Source of the DNA: an uncultured Clostridia bacterium
Lineage (GTDB): Bacteria > Bacillota > Clostridia > Christensenellales > Borkfalkiaceae
Assembly: GCA_947175325.1 (NCBI GenBank)
Contig: CAMWME010000002.1
Coordinates: 1 to 64,000 of the forward strand
DNA: 64,000 bases
Direction: 5' to 3'
Of the stretch, positions 41,931-50,634 are shown in pieces. The notes beneath the pieces were generated by a model, which had not been told where the DNA came from, searched no databases, and was given only the letters and a program-made list of their open reading frames with translations. A program made the position numbers and the translations under genes. The number at the start of each line of letters is the position of its first letter. Within the stretch, counting starts at the first letter, position 1.

Positions 41931-42845
41931 TTAATACTTGGTAACCTTTACGCTTTTGATAATAATAGGTTGTTTGGGCACCTTGAAGGTAACCTCCGTG
42001 CTCTTGTCGTTGTTCTCTTTGGAGAATGCTTCATTGTTGTCAACGGTGACGGTAGGCTGAATACAGAAATCACTTGCTTGGTCCAAATCGTCAACGTAAG
42101 CCTTTACCGCGTCAACGAATTTATCAAAAGCGTCAACCTCTTTAAGCTGTGCAAATACGGTATAGTTCTTTTCGGAATAGGAAGTGCTTGCGCTCGTCTG
42201 CAAAGCGAAAATCGAAGTTGCACAGTTCTTCTTGTAGTCGGCAAGAATAGTTTGGGCATTCGTCGGGGTAACGTAAACCTTCTGCGTCGACTGCTTTTCG
42301 TAATAGTACATTTTAAGACAGCCGTAGTCTGCGGTGAGCGCACCCTTTTCTATTTCTTGGTGAATGTTGTTGTAGAACTCGCCCATAACGGTGGGAAGCT
42401 TGGTGTCTTGAAGAACTTTCCCGTCCGCGCCGATATTGCCGTAAACCGAAGCCGACAGCTTGTCCGCAAGCTGATAGTAAACGCCCTCTTTCGAGAACTG
42501 CTCGAAATACTCGTTCATCTGCTCGGCGTTGTCTACCTTCGCGGTGTACTCGCCCGCGTCGTAAGAATATCCGCCCGTGAACCAGTCGGTGGACTGATAA
42601 TCGTGAATAACCGTATTATCGTAGAAGCCTTCGTCCGAAAGTTCGATAAAGTGCCTTACGGTATGGGGGTACATATTTCTGTAAAGCTTGTAATCGACTT
42701 CGTAGGTTTCGCCGTTGAACTGATAAGTTATGCGTACTTCGGGGTGGTCGGTTTCGGGCTTACAGCCGGCAACCGCGCCAACCGAGCAAACGATAAGCGC
42801 CGAAGCAAAACACAATGCAATTTTTTTGAATATCTTTGATTTCAT
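41931..42845 (-). CDS. Lipoprotein with degenerate cyclophilin-like domain
   Basis: 304 aa; lipobox VAGC (Cys28). Two separated segments follow the cyclophilin pattern (KLYRNMYPHTVRHFIELSDEGFYDNTVIHDYQ; FALQTSASTSYSEKNYTVFAQL), like extracellular PPIases. The usual catalytic Arg-x-x-x-x-x-x-Gln-Gly-Gly segment is altered (TDWFTGG). Probably an envelope folding factor or inactive relative. Confidence 0.72.
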   Translation of the reverse strand: MKSKIFKKIALCFASALIVCSVGAVAGCKPETDHPEVRITYQFNGETYEVDYKLYRNMYPHTVRHFIELSDEGFYDNTVIHDYQSTDWFTGGYSYDAGEYTAKVDNAEQMNEYFEQFSKEGVYYQLADKLSASVYGNIGADGKVLQDTKLPTVMGEFYNNIHQEIEKGALTADYGCLKMYYYEKQSTQKVYVTPTNAQTILADYKKNCATSIFALQTSASTSYSEKNYTVFAQLKEVDAFDKFVDAVKAYVDDLDQASDFCIQPTVTVDNNEAFSKENNDKSTEVTFKVPKQPIIIKSVKVTKY

Positions 42846-42988
42846 AGCACTATTCCGTATAATTATACCTTTACATTTTACTTTGAAAATAAAATATCGT
42901 CAAGCGTTTTTATATCGTTTGGCATAAAAGTTTTGTTGCGGAACCGCTTGCGGTACGACAAGCGTTTTTGTTATCTTTTAATTAAAAA

Positions 42989-43028
42989 CCGCCCGCGCAA
43001 AACTGCACGGACGGATTTTTGTTTGATT
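42989..43028 (-). terminator. Terminator after rplL
   Basis: GC-rich stem with some G-U pairs (CCGTCCGTGCA with TGCGCGGGCGG on the minus strand), followed by TTTTT. The 10-nt motif CAAATCAAAC (43019-43028 region) precedes it. Confidence 0.85.
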
Positions 43029-43038
43029 TGTTTTTAAA

Positions 43039-43416
43039 TTATTCCAAAACTGCGGTTGCGCCGGCTGCTTTGAGGTCAGCAAGAATCTTCTCTGCATCCT
43101 CTTTAGCAACGTTCTCTTTAAGAACGCCACCCTTTTCAACTGCGGTTTTAGCTTCAACAAGTCCAAGACCGGTGAAAGCGCGAACGACTTTGATAACGTC
43201 GATTTTCTTAGCGCCTGCGTCCTTAAGAACTACGTTGAATTCGGTCTTTTCTTCAGCTGCTGCTGCGGGAGCTGCGCCTGCTACGGGAGCTGCTGCAACT
43301 GCTACGGGAGCTGCTGCGCTAACGCCGAACTTTTCTTCAAGAGCCTTTACAAGCTCGCTTGCTTCGATGAGGGTTAAACCTTCGATTTCGGTAACGATTT
43401 TATTGATATCTGCCAT
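43039..43416 (-). CDS. rplL: Ribosomal protein bL12 (L7/L12)
   Basis: 125 aa. N-terminal dimerisation helix ([21 protein letters not shown]), Ala-rich hinge, C-terminal domain ([36 protein letters not shown]). Forms the stalk that recruits translation factors. Confidence 0.98.
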   Translation of the reverse strand: MADINKIVTEIEGLTLIEASELVKALEEKFGVSAAAPVAVAAAPVAGAAPAAAAEEKTEFNVVLKDAGAKKIDVIKVVRAFTGLGLVEAKTAVEKGGVLKENVAKEDAEKILADLKAAGATAVLE

Positions 43417-43506
43417 TTTATTTATCTCCTAATTATTTTTAAATTTAAATTTTAATTTTGCGCTTTAAGGGATACGCCAACCCTTTCGATTTAATTTAAT
43501 TTTCTA

Positions 43507-44031
43507 TTAGCCTTGCTTCTGCTGTGCAACCGCATTAAGCGCACGAACGAGACCTGCAACTACGTTGTTGAGTACGCCCGCGATATTCGTTGCGGGTGCG
43601 TTGATAGAACCGAGCATCTTTGCAATAAGTTCTTCGCGTGAAGGCATAGCAGCAAGCGCTTTAACGCCCGCCTTGTCCACGTAGCCGTTGTCAACGAACG
43701 CGCTTTTAATGGTGATTTTATCTTCGTAGTCCTTTGCGGCTGCAACCATAACCTTTGCGGCGTTGGTCTCGTCCGAGCCGAACGCAACGGCAGTAGGGCC
43801 GTTGAGGTCGTTATCAAAGTCTTTAAAGCCTAAATCGTTCAACGCTTTTCTTACAAGAGTGTTTTTGTAAACCTTGTATTCACAGCCGGCCTCTCTGCAC
43901 TTGTTTCTGAGTGCGGATACTTCTGCAACGGTAAGTTTGTTGTAGTCAACGAGGACGACAGACTTAGACGCTTTCAGTTTTTCCGTAATTTCTTGAACAA
44001 CTACTTTTTTAGCTTCGAAATTAGCTGACAA
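43507..44031 (-). CDS. rplJ: Ribosomal protein uL10
   Basis: 174 aa, TTG start at 44031 after GGAGG TAATAA. KKVVVQEITEKLKASKSVVLVDY start and KNTLVRKAL, ALAAMPSREELIAKMLGSIN are diagnostic. Binds L7/L12 dimers and 23S rRNA. Controlled by an L10 leader with an attenuator just upstream. Confidence 0.97.
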   Translation of the reverse strand: MSANFEAKKVVVQEITEKLKASKSVVLVDYNKLTVAEVSALRNKCREAGCEYKVYKNTLVRKALNDLGFKDFDNDLNGPTAVAFGSDETNAAKVMVAAAKDYEDKITIKSAFVDNGYVDKAGVKALAAMPSREELIAKMLGSINAPATNIAGVLNNVVAGLVRALNAVAQQKQG

Positions 44032-44039
44032 ATTATTAC

Positions 44040-44195
44040 CTCCTCAAAAAATTTAAGAATTCCTTGCACCCAAAACGGCACAAGGAATTTTAAAATAATA
44101 GTCTTATTTAAAAATTATCTTGAAACCTAAGCGGGAAATTAAGCTATCAAGCACCCGCCGTCTTGGGCAACAATTTATTTACTTTGACATTATAG
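44040..44195 (-). promoter_or_regulatory. L10 leader RNA with attenuator
   Basis: Minus strand leader of rplJ. The proximal part carries the L10-leader pattern TTGCCCAAGACGGCGGGTGC...GCTTAATTTCCCGC...TAGG, a mimic of the L10-L12 binding site on 23S rRNA. The distal part is a terminator hairpin AATTCCTTG/CAAGGAATT followed by T runs (about 44045-44090). Excess L10-L12 would favour termination. Confidence 0.85.
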
Positions 44196-44224
44196 CGTTT
44201 GACAAACTGAATTGTCAAGCGTTT

Positions 44225-44914
44225 TTAACCCTTGTTGTAAGTTACCTTTACGCCGGGGCCCATCGTTGCGGACAAGGTTACAGACTTAATGTACTGTCCC
44301 TTTGCTGCAGCGGGCTTAGCCTTGACGATTGCTTCCATAAGTGCGTTGAAGTTTTCGGTAATCTTTTCTACGCCGAAAGACTTCTTGCCGATAGGGCAGT
44401 GAATAATTGCGGTTTTGTCAAGACGGTACTCGACTTTACCGGCTTTAACTTCCTTAACTGCCTTAGCAACGTCCATGGTAACGGTACCGGACTTGGGGTT
44501 GGGCATCAAGCCCTTAGGTCCGAGGATACGACCGATACGACCTACCATACCCATCATATCGGGGGTGGTAATCATAACGTCGAAATCGAACCAGTTCTGC
44601 GACTGAATGCGCTGGATGGTCTCTTCTGCGCCTACGTAATCAGCGCCGGCAGCAGTTGCCGCGTCAGCCTTGTCGCCCTTCGCGATAACCAAAACCTTCT
44701 TCGTCTTGCCGGTGCCGTTGGGAAGAACGAGCACGCCGCGGACTTGCTGGTCAGCTTGACGGGGGTCAACGCCGAGGCGAACGTGAAGCTCGATGGTTTC
44801 GTCGAACTTTGCCTTAGCGGTATCAACTACGATTTTAGCAGCCTCGCCCAAATCGTAGGATTTAGAGCGGTCGTACGATTTAATGCTTTCTGCGTATTTC
44901 TTTGCAAGTTTCAT
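44225..44914 (-). CDS. rplA: Ribosomal protein uL1
   Basis: 229 aa; [21 protein letters not shown] start, [19 protein letters not shown], and the Ser-Thr-rich [14 protein letters not shown] end. L1 stalk. 13 nt after rplK. Confidence 0.98.
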   Translation of the reverse strand: MKLAKKYAESIKSYDRSKSYDLGEAAKIVVDTAKAKFDETIELHVRLGVDPRQADQQVRGVLVLPNGTGKTKKVLVIAKGDKADAATAAGADYVGAEETIQRIQSQNWFDFDVMITTPDMMGMVGRIGRILGPKGLMPNPKSGTVTMDVAKAVKEVKAGKVEYRLDKTAIIHCPIGKKSFGVEKITENFNALMEAIVKAKPAAAKGQYIKSVTLSATMGPGVKVTYNKG

Positions 44915-44927
44915 CAGTCGTACCCCC

Positions 44928-45353
44928 TTACTCTTCTACCGTAACGCCCATAGAGCGTGCGGTGCCTTTAACCATCGACTTAGCCGCATCCAAATCGGTG
45001 CAGTTCAAGTCGGGCATCTTCGTCTTTGCGATTTCTTCAACCTGAGCCTTGGTAAGCTTGCCGACCTTATCGCGGTTGGGGCGTGCGCTTGCCGTTTCAA
45101 GACCTAACGCCTTCTTAATAAGAACGGGCGTAGGGGGCGTTTTAAGCTCGAAAGTGAAGCTTCTGTCTTGGTAGATGGTTACAACGCAAGGGATGATAAG
45201 TCCGGCTTGGGAAGCCGTCTTTGCGTTGAACTCTTTGGTAAATCCGGGTATGTTAATACCATGGGGACCCAGCGTAGAACCTACGGGGGGTGCGGGGGTT
45301 GCTTTACCGGCGGGAAGTTGCAATTTAACTACCGCAGTAATCTTTTTTGCCAT
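44928..45353 (-). CDS. rplK: Ribosomal protein uL11
   Basis: 141 aa; [20 protein letters not shown] and [14 protein letters not shown]-type start, and C-terminal [27 protein letters not shown]. GTPase-associated centre. Confidence 0.98.
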   Translation of the reverse strand: MAKKITAVVKLQLPAGKATPAPPVGSTLGPHGINIPGFTKEFNAKTASQAGLIIPCVVTIYQDRSFTFELKTPPTPVLIKKALGLETASARPNRDKVGKLTKAQVEEIAKTKMPDLNCTDLDAAKSMVKGTARSMGVTVEE

Positions 45354-45428
45354 TTTATATATCCTCCGTGTGGTTAAAACGAATATAACTTAAAAGATTT
45401 GATATATTCTCCCACATTTTAAACTTAA

Positions 45429-45971
45429 TTATTCTTCTATTTTCTGAACTTGAATGAACTCAACTTCCACATCGGTATTTCTACCGAACATTTGAATGTT
45501 GACCTTCGCCTTTTGCGCGGTGGGGTTCATCTCGGTGATAATTCCTTCGAAGCCCTCCAAAGGACCGGAAACGACTTTGACTTTATCACCTACGCCGAAG
45601 TCAGCGTCGATAACTACTTCTTCAAGGCGCATCTTGCGGATTTCCGCTTCCTTCATGGGGATGGGATATCCTTGGGGACCTACGAAGCCCGTAACGCCTC
45701 TCGTGTTCGTTACCCAATACCAAAGCTGGTTCGAGTAAATCATTTTAATGAACACGTAGCAAGGAAGAAGCTTCCTTTCAACTATCTTGCGCTTGCCGTT
45801 CTTTTCTTCGATAGTCTGCTCCATAGGGATTTTGACGTCGAAAATCATACTCTGCAAGTTGTTGTTTTCAATTAAACGCTCCAAGCTGTCCTTCACCATC
45901 GACTCGTAACCCGAATAGGTGTGAAGAATGTACCAGCAAGGATTTTCCGTATCTGCTACCATCGTTGCCAT
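45429..45971 (-). CDS. nusG: Transcription antitermination factor NusG
   Basis: 180 aa. NGN domain (WYILHTYSGYESMVKDSLERL, LLPCYVFIKMIYSNQLWYWV, RGVTGFVG) and KOW domain (FGVGDKVKVVSGPLEGFEGIITEM). Couples RNA polymerase to ribosome and Rho. Just after secE. Confidence 0.98.
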   Translation of the reverse strand: MATMVADTENPCWYILHTYSGYESMVKDSLERLIENNNLQSMIFDVKIPMEQTIEEKNGKRKIVERKLLPCYVFIKMIYSNQLWYWVTNTRGVTGFVGPQGYPIPMKEAEIRKMRLEEVVIDADFGVGDKVKVVSGPLEGFEGIITEMNPTAQKAKVNIQMFGRNTDVEVEFIQVQKIEE

Positions 45972-45975
45972 AGGT

Positions 45976-46209
45976 TTACGCTCCGATATTCGTTATTACT
46001 TTCAAAAGCTCGTTAAGCCCGTAGTTAATGCCGGTTACTACGACGAGGAACGCCAGCACAACGACGAGTACGACGCACGTACCTTTAACGACTTTGGGGA
46101 AGGTGGGCCAAGTTACCCTTTTAAGCTCTGAAAAGGTTTCCTTCAGCCTTTTGCCCATTCTTACGAAGATATTGGGTTTTTTAGCGTTTTTATCTACTTG
46201 GTTTGCCAT
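45976..46209 (-). CDS. secE: Preprotein translocase SecE
   Basis: 77 aa; a short N-terminus, FSELKRVTWPTFPKVVKGT amphipathic motif and one C-terminal TM helix. Partner of SecY at 21631-22989. Usual rpmG-secE-nusG order. Confidence 0.97.
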   Translation of the reverse strand: MANQVDKNAKKPNIFVRMGKRLKETFSELKRVTWPTFPKVVKGTCVVLVVVLAFLVVVTGINYGLNELLKVITNIGA

Positions 46210-46230
46210 AAGACAAATCCCCCCTAACTC

Positions 46231-46398
46231 TTATTTTGATTCTTTGTGCTCAGTATGCTTCTTGCAGAAAGGGCAGTACTTGGACATCGTGAGTCTGTCG
46301 GGGTTGTTACGCTTATTTTTGTAACTGTCGTAGTTGCGGTGTTTGCACTCCGTGCACTCGAAAGTTATCTTGGTTCTCACATCTGCTTTCTTAGCCAT
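46231..46398 (-). CDS. rpmG: Ribosomal protein bL33, zinc form
   Basis: 55 aa, found in the gap upstream of sec[21 protein letters not shown] start; zinc pairs C15/C18 and C42/C45 (CTEC, CPFC). First gene of the rpmG-secE-nusG-rplKA set. Confidence 0.97.
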   Translation of the reverse strand: MAKKADVRTKITFECTECKHRNYDSYKNKRNNPDRLTMSKYCPFCKKHTEHKESK

Positions 46399-46450
46399 TT
46401 TGGAAAAACTCCGTACAAAAAAATTACACCCCCAAATTGAGTGCTAATTG

Positions 46451-46479
46451 AGTTTAACATTATTTAAAAGGCTTGTCAA
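46451..46479 (-). promoter_or_regulatory. Promoter of rpmG-secE-nusG
   Basis: Minus strand TTGACA (46474-46479), 17 nt, TAAACT (46451-46456). Confidence 0.8.
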
Positions 46480-46522
46480 CCCATTTTTATTAAATTCGCA
46501 AATTTATTTTTATATAATAAGT

Positions 46523-46556
46523 AACGCCCGCGCTTAAAATCGCGCGGGCGTTTTTT
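46523..46556. terminator. Intrinsic terminator
   Basis: 11-bp perfect stem AACGCCCGCGC/GCGCGGGCGTT. The plus strand has six Ts after it; on the minus strand the tail is less T-rich. It separates secB-like from rpmG. Confidence 0.8.
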
Positions 46557-46559
46557 AAT

Positions 46560-46994
46560 TTAGTTTAAATCGGAACCCGTAGTGAATGCGTACTGGTCTC
46601 TGTCCTCGGGGAAGATGGGGCCCGAGATAACGGGAAGATTCAAGGGTGCGATGTACGCGCTTGCGGTAAGGTTGGTAACGGCAGCGCGAAGATAAGGATA
46701 AACGAGCTTGGTCGCCTCGATAACGAACTTTCTTTCTTCGTTTTGGTTAGCCACGTCCTCTACCTCGAATATGCCGACGAGGGTTGCAAGAATATCGAAA
46801 GGCTTAGGCTCCTCGGGGGTGCTTTCGATTTTTACCGAAAGGGAAACGAAGTTCAACTTTTCGTTGCCGTTTACCTTTCTTACTTGACGGGAAAACTGAG
46901 GTTTAATATCCAGCTTTTCCTCGCCGTTAAGCTTTACTCTGTTAAGTTTAAAAGTAAGCTCCTCCGCCGTAATACCCTTGAAATCTATTTTCAT
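46560..46994 (-). CDS. SecB-like export chaperone
   Basis: 144 aa from the ATG at 46994 (MKIDFKGITAEELTF), with AAAGGAG; the longer ORF includes its promoter. The second half follows the SecB pattern: LVGIFEVEDVAN, ATKLVYPYLRAAVTNLTASAYIAPLNLPVI. SecB keeps preproteins unfolded and, in this form, may act as a general holdase. SecB-like proteins are less common in Bacillota than in Proteobacteria; some pair with toxins, but none is adjacent. Confidence 0.78.
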   Translation of the reverse strand: MKIDFKGITAEELTFKLNRVKLNGEEKLDIKPQFSRQVRKVNGNEKLNFVSLSVKIESTPEEPKPFDILATLVGIFEVEDVANQNEERKFVIEATKLVYPYLRAAVTNLTASAYIAPLNLPVISGPIFPEDRDQYAFTTGSDLN

Positions 46995-47062
46995 AATTAA
47001 CTCCTTTAACCGTTGCGCCTTTTGTTTCGGGCGCGGTAATTTCATATTTAATTTATAAACCA

Positions 47063-47091
47063 AGTATAAACCTTTTAAGCACAAAAGTCAA
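47063..47091 (-). promoter_or_regulatory. Promoter of secB-like gene
   Basis: Minus strand TTGACT (47086-47091), 17 nt, TATACT (47063-47068). Confidence 0.8.
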
Positions 47092-47119
47092 TAATCCTTG
47101 CGTTTTCGCGCGTTTTTTA

Positions 47120-47148
47120 TTGATAATTTTATTATTTATATTTATAAT
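47120..47148 (+). promoter_or_regulatory. Promoter of RNase G gene
   Basis: TTGATA (47120-47125), 17 nt, TATAAT (47143-47148); leader of ~25 nt with AAGGAGG. Back to back with the secB-like promoter. Confidence 0.8.
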
Positions 47149-47178
47149 GTAAAGGCATTCTTCAAGGAGGGCGCTGTT

Positions 47179-48669
47179 TTGGCTAAAAAAACTATCTATT
47201 TTGACAGCTATTGCGGCTACACCGTCGCCGTAATTTGCGAAAACGGAAAAGTTACCGAATTCAATTTCGAAAAACAGCAAAAGGTTTGCGCCGTGGGCAA
47301 CATCTACAAGGGCAAGGTCGAAAGCGTTTTAAACGGTATGCAAGCCGCTTTCGTCAACTGCGGGTTAGAGCGCAACTGCTACCTCTCCGCCGAGGACTTC
47401 ACTCCCGACAGCGAGAAGTACGAAGGTGCAGAGGGCGGCGAATACACCTTCCCCGACCTCAAAGAGGGGGACGAGATTATCGTTCAAGTAACCAAGCTCC
47501 CCGTCGGCAAAAAGGGCGCGAAGGTAACCACCCACCTCTCCATCGTCGGAAACTACCTAATCTATCTGCCCGACTCCCCCTTTATCGGCGTTTCCCGCAA
47601 GATAGACGACGAGGAACTGCGCGCCAACCTTGCCAACACGGCAAAGCACTTAAAGCAAGACAACGAGGGTTTGGTGGTGCGTACCGCCGCCCCCTACGCA
47701 AGGCACAACAGCCTTAAACAAGAATACGCCTACCTTCAAACTCTGTACGGCGAAATTTCCGAAAAGGCAAAAACCGCAAAGGTCGGGCAGCTTCTTTACA
47801 CCGACGACTTCTTGACCGTTCGCGTTTTGAGGGACGTGCTCTCGCGCGACGTCGACAAAATCGTAGTCGGCAACGCCGAGCACAAAGCATACGTTGAAAA
47901 CCTTATGGGGCTTTACCCCGCCGAAACGCGCCGCCCCGTTATTCTGCACGACACGGGCAGAGATATGATACACGAGGAGGGGCTTGCACAGCAGATACTT
48001 GCAATCACCTCCCCCCGCGTCGATTTGGAAAACGGCGGCTATATAATAATCGAAAAGACCGAGGCACTGACGGTTATCGACGTAAACACCGGCAAGTTCA
48101 CGGGCGACTATAACCTTGAACAGACCGTCTACCACACCAACCTTCTTGCCGCCGCAGAAATCGCAAGACAAGTAAAACTGAGAAATATCGGCGGAATAGT
48201 CGTAGTGGACTTCATAGATATGAACAGCGTATCGCACAACCGCGCGCTCGTCGAGGAATTAGAAAGGCTTTTAAAAGCGGACAAGGCAAAGTGCGCGGTA
48301 TCGCCCATGTCGCAGTTCGGGCTTGTGGAGTTTACGCGCAAGCGCATAGGCGCCACCCCTTTAAGCCTTATGATAAAGCCATGCAAGTACTGCAACGAAG
48401 CGGGCTACACGATGGCGGTAGAATTCCTCTTAATCGGGCTTAGGGCAAAGCTTTTAAGCGCAGTCGCAGACGGTGCAACCGCAATACGCCTTGATATGAA
48501 CAACGAGGTTTTAAACAAGCTTTTAAGCTGGCAAGAGTTTTTATCCGATATAAAGGCTCACGCGGCGGGCGTAGAAATTTACGCCGTCCCCCACCGCACC
48601 TACCACGAAGAACAAATCAATATCCGCCTAAACGAATTTGATATTCCTTCCGACGCGGTTAAACTATAA
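47179..48669 (+). CDS. rng: Ribonuclease G/E family
   Basis: 496 aa from the TTG at 47179 (nine nt after AAGGAGG); the long upstream ORF part contains the promoter. S1 domain (GNIYKGKVESVLNGMQAAFVNCG), RNase H-like and DNase I-like folds with catalytic Asp in VIDVNTGKFTG (~300) and VVVDFIDM (~343), and the Zn-link cysteines CKYC (~401). No long RNase E tail, so RNase G type. Processes 16S rRNA and decays mRNA. Upstream of rplU-rpmA as in many Bacillota, though separated here. Confidence 0.96.
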   Translation: MAKKTIYFDSYCGYTVAVICENGKVTEFNFEKQQKVCAVGNIYKGKVESVLNGMQAAFVNCGLERNCYLSAEDFTPDSEKYEGAEGGEYTFPDLKEGDEIIVQVTKLPVGKKGAKVTTHLSIVGNYLIYLPDSPFIGVSRKIDDEELRANLANTAKHLKQDNEGLVVRTAAPYARHNSLKQEYAYLQTLYGEISEKAKTAKVGQLLYTDDFLTVRVLRDVLSRDVDKIVVGNAEHKAYVENLMGLYPAETRRPVILHDTGRDMIHEEGLAQQILAITSPRVDLENGGYIIIEKTEALTVIDVNTGKFTGDYNLEQTVYHTNLLAAAEIARQVKLRNIGGIVVVDFIDMNSVSHNRALVEELERLLKADKAKCAVSPMSQFGLVEFTRKRIGATPLSLMIKPCKYCNEAGYTMAVEFLLIGLRAKLLSAVADGATAIRLDMNNEVLNKLLSWQEFLSDIKAHAAGVEIYAVPHRTYHEEQINIRLNEFDIPSDAVKL

Positions 48670-48673
48670 AACA

Positions 48674-48708
48674 AAGCGGCACGGGCTACACAGCCCGCGC
48701 CGCTTTTT
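48674..48708. terminator. Bidirectional intrinsic terminator
   Basis: Nested stem AAGCGGC...GCCGCTT with CGGGCT/AGCCCG inside, and a five-T tail on the plus strand; between convergent genes. Related in sequence to the hairpins at 49896 and 50484. Confidence 0.88.
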
Positions 48709-48710
48709 AT

Positions 48711-49844
48711 TTAAGTGCGTTTTGCACCCCATACCACTTTAACTCTCTTTTTGCCGAACAGCCCGCCGCTCGTTGCGTCCCAATCCTTATGCCATTGAGG
48801 GGGCCGCGCGGAAGCCTCGCAGTACACGGTCAATCCGTTGCAGCCGCCAAACACCTTTTTGCCGACGGTGGTTACGCTTGCGGGAATAAACACGCTTTTA
48901 AGCCGCGTGCACTGCCCGAAAGCAAATTCGCCTATCTTTTCCAGCCCGTCGGGCAAATCCACGGTTTTTAAAGCGCAACAGTCCTCGAACGCGTTGTCGT
49001 CAATAGTTTTCAACCCCGCGGGCAGTTCAAGGCTTTGAAGCGCGGAGCAACGGCCGAACGCAAACGCGCCTATATATGAAAGGCAATCGGGGAAAAGCAC
49101 CTCTTTTAAATCCCTACAATAGTAGAACGCGTTGTCGGGGATACTTTCGGCTACGGGCAGAATTACTTTTTCAAGCGCATAGCAGTACTTGAACGCTTCG
49201 CTGCCTATGCTTGCCGCCGCCTCGGTATTAATCTCTTTTAGGCTTTCGCAACCGTTAAACGCGTTTGCGCCTATATTCACGCCGTCGGGCAAAACGACCT
49301 TTTCAAGATAAAGACAATCTTCAAAAGCCCCTTCACCTATTTCTACGACGTTTTCGGGTATAGTTACCGTTTCCAGCTTGTTGCATTCGCCGAACGCAGT
49401 TTCACCGATAACTTCAAGGCTGGAAGGCATCTTCACGCTTTCAATATTCTTTTCGTAAAACGCGAAATCGTCGATTTTCTTTATCCCTTCGGGAATTTCC
49501 ACGTTCATATCGTCGCCGAGATAGTCTTCAAGCACGCCGTCCTCCACGGGAAAATCTCCCGGATATTTAGAATCCTCGTCCTCTTCCTCGTCGTAAAGTT
49601 CGTCCGTAAATTCTTCCGCCACTTCGTCCTCTTCAACCGTTTCTACGGCCGGCGCGGGAACTTCCTCGGCTTCAACGGCGTTTAACTCTTCGTCCAACGG
49701 CTGTTCGGGTTCCGCGGCAGCGCTTCCGCCGAATTTTATTCTGAGATATTCTTCACGGTTTAAAGTAAATTCTCTTTGGGCGCACGCGGTACAAAAGGTT
49801 GCCTCGTCCGCGTTTTCCGCCCCGCAATTCAAGCAATATTTCAT
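48711..49844 (-). CDS. Zinc-ribbon and leucine-rich repeat (BspA-like) protein
   Basis: 377 aa from the ATG at 49844. N-terminal zinc ribbon (CLNCGAENADEATFCTAC), an acidic linker (~40-115), then about eight LRR_5/BspA-type repeats (e.g. EVIGETAFGECNKLETVTIPE). No signal peptide, so probably cytoplasmic; such zinc-ribbon/LRR combinations are common in gut Clostridia but uncharacterised. Promoter is of the leaderless layout. Confidence 0.88.
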   Translation of the reverse strand: MKYCLNCGAENADEATFCTACAQREFTLNREEYLRIKFGGSAAAEPEQPLDEELNAVEAEEVPAPAVETVEEDEVAEEFTDELYDEEEDEDSKYPGDFPVEDGVLEDYLGDDMNVEIPEGIKKIDDFAFYEKNIESVKMPSSLEVIGETAFGECNKLETVTIPENVVEIGEGAFEDCLYLEKVVLPDGVNIGANAFNGCESLKEINTEAAASIGSEAFKYCYALEKVILPVAESIPDNAFYYCRDLKEVLFPDCLSYIGAFAFGRCSALQSLELPAGLKTIDDNAFEDCCALKTVDLPDGLEKIGEFAFGQCTRLKSVFIPASVTTVGKKVFGGCNGLTVYCEASARPPQWHKDWDATSGGLFGKKRVKVVWGAKRT

Positions 49845-49850
49845 AGCTTT

Positions 49851-49879
49851 ATTATATTGCAATCCCCCGCCGTTGTCAA
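49851..49879 (-). promoter_or_regulatory. Promoter of LRR gene (leaderless layout)
   Basis: Minus strand TTGACA (49874-49879), 17 nt, TATAAT (49851-49856), then exactly 6 nt to ATG. Confidence 0.85.
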
Positions 49880-49895
49880 TCGCGGTTTGAAAAAA

Positions 49896-49927
49896 TCGGC
49901 GCGTGCTAACATAGCCCGCACCGATTT
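49896..49927. terminator. Intrinsic terminator
   Basis: 12-bp stem with mismatches, TCGGCGCGTGCT/AGCCCGCACCGA, loop AACAT. Near-identical core to the hairpin at 50484-50510. Preceded on the plus strand by AAAAA, i.e. a T-run on the minus strand, so it may end the lipoprotein transcript or the upstream one. Confidence 0.6.
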
Positions 49928-49940
49928 AAGTTTAATAATC

Positions 49941-50396
49941 TCAACCGAAAGTCTTTTCTATCCATTGCAAATATCTTTCTTTTCCGTCTTCAAAGGATAG
50001 ATACGTTTTACCGTCTTTTTCTACTGCGACAATCGGCCATATATGTCCGTTATAAAAGTACATCGGGGCAGTAACAAAAGAAATTTCATCACCGACTTCC
50101 ATTTCGTCTAGCCAATCCAAATCAATCATCACGTCAAACGTTACGGGCCCTTCCGCTGTAATACCACTGTCTTCCGTAGTTATATCAATTTCCCACTGAC
50201 CATAATACATTGAAACAATAACGCCGTCCAAATTTATATAGTTACTGTCGTCCGAATAATATTCTATCATGTGATTTCTCAAGGGCGCATTAAACCAGGT
50301 ATGAAATGCGGCACACGCCGAATCACACGCCGAGAGCACAGCTGATATTATAAACGCGCAAATTAATATAAGTACGGATATATATCTTTTTTTCAT
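49941..50396 (-). CDS. Lipoprotein, unknown
   Basis: 151 aa; lipobox LSAC (Cys24). Contains EYYSDDSNYINLDGVIVSMYYG and a C-terminal VEKDGKTYLSFEDGKE, a beta-rich pattern. No family recognised. Confidence 0.75.
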   Translation of the reverse strand: MKKRYISVLILICAFIISAVLSACDSACAAFHTWFNAPLRNHMIEYYSDDSNYINLDGVIVSMYYGQWEIDITTEDSGITAEGPVTFDVMIDLDWLDEMEVGDEISFVTAPMYFYNGHIWPIVAVEKDGKTYLSFEDGKERYLQWIEKTFG

Positions 50397-50483
50397 TTAT
50401 CTTTCCTCAATCGTGTTTATTATTATAACGATTCACCGCTCAAAATGTCCCGCAAATTTAAAAAATTACTTGCAAAAAATAAG

Positions 50484-50516
50484 CGGCGCGGGCTAACATA
50501 GCCCGCGCCGATTTTT
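50484..50516 (+). terminator. Terminator-like hairpin
   Basis: 11-bp perfect stem CGGCGCGGGCT/AGCCCGCGCCG with loop AACAT and a five-T tail on the plus strand; on the minus strand the tail is weaker. Same loop as the hairpin at 49896. Confidence 0.7.
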
Positions 50517-50524
50517 ACACCATT

Positions 50525-50608
50525 TGTCATTCTGAGTGAAACGAAGAATCCGATATGACTTGCGGAATGGCAATTATAGCCAGATTCTTCACTGCGTTCA
50601 GAATGACA
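50525..50608. repeat. Palindromic dispersed repeat
   Basis: Inverted ends TGTCATTCTGAG... and ...TTCAGAATGACA separated by a short spacer; the arms contain the GAAGAATC/GATTCTTC unit. This is a widespread short bacterial repeat, also present as a single arm at 32514-32540. It may act as a REP/MITE-like element. Confidence 0.8.
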
Positions 50609-50634
50609 CAATGCCGCATTATTCTTTACGATAA

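Noticed and set aside
46441-46452. CIRCE-like GAGTGCTAA half-site before rpmG
   Set aside because: Only one half of the inverted repeat is present, and no heat-shock gene is nearby.
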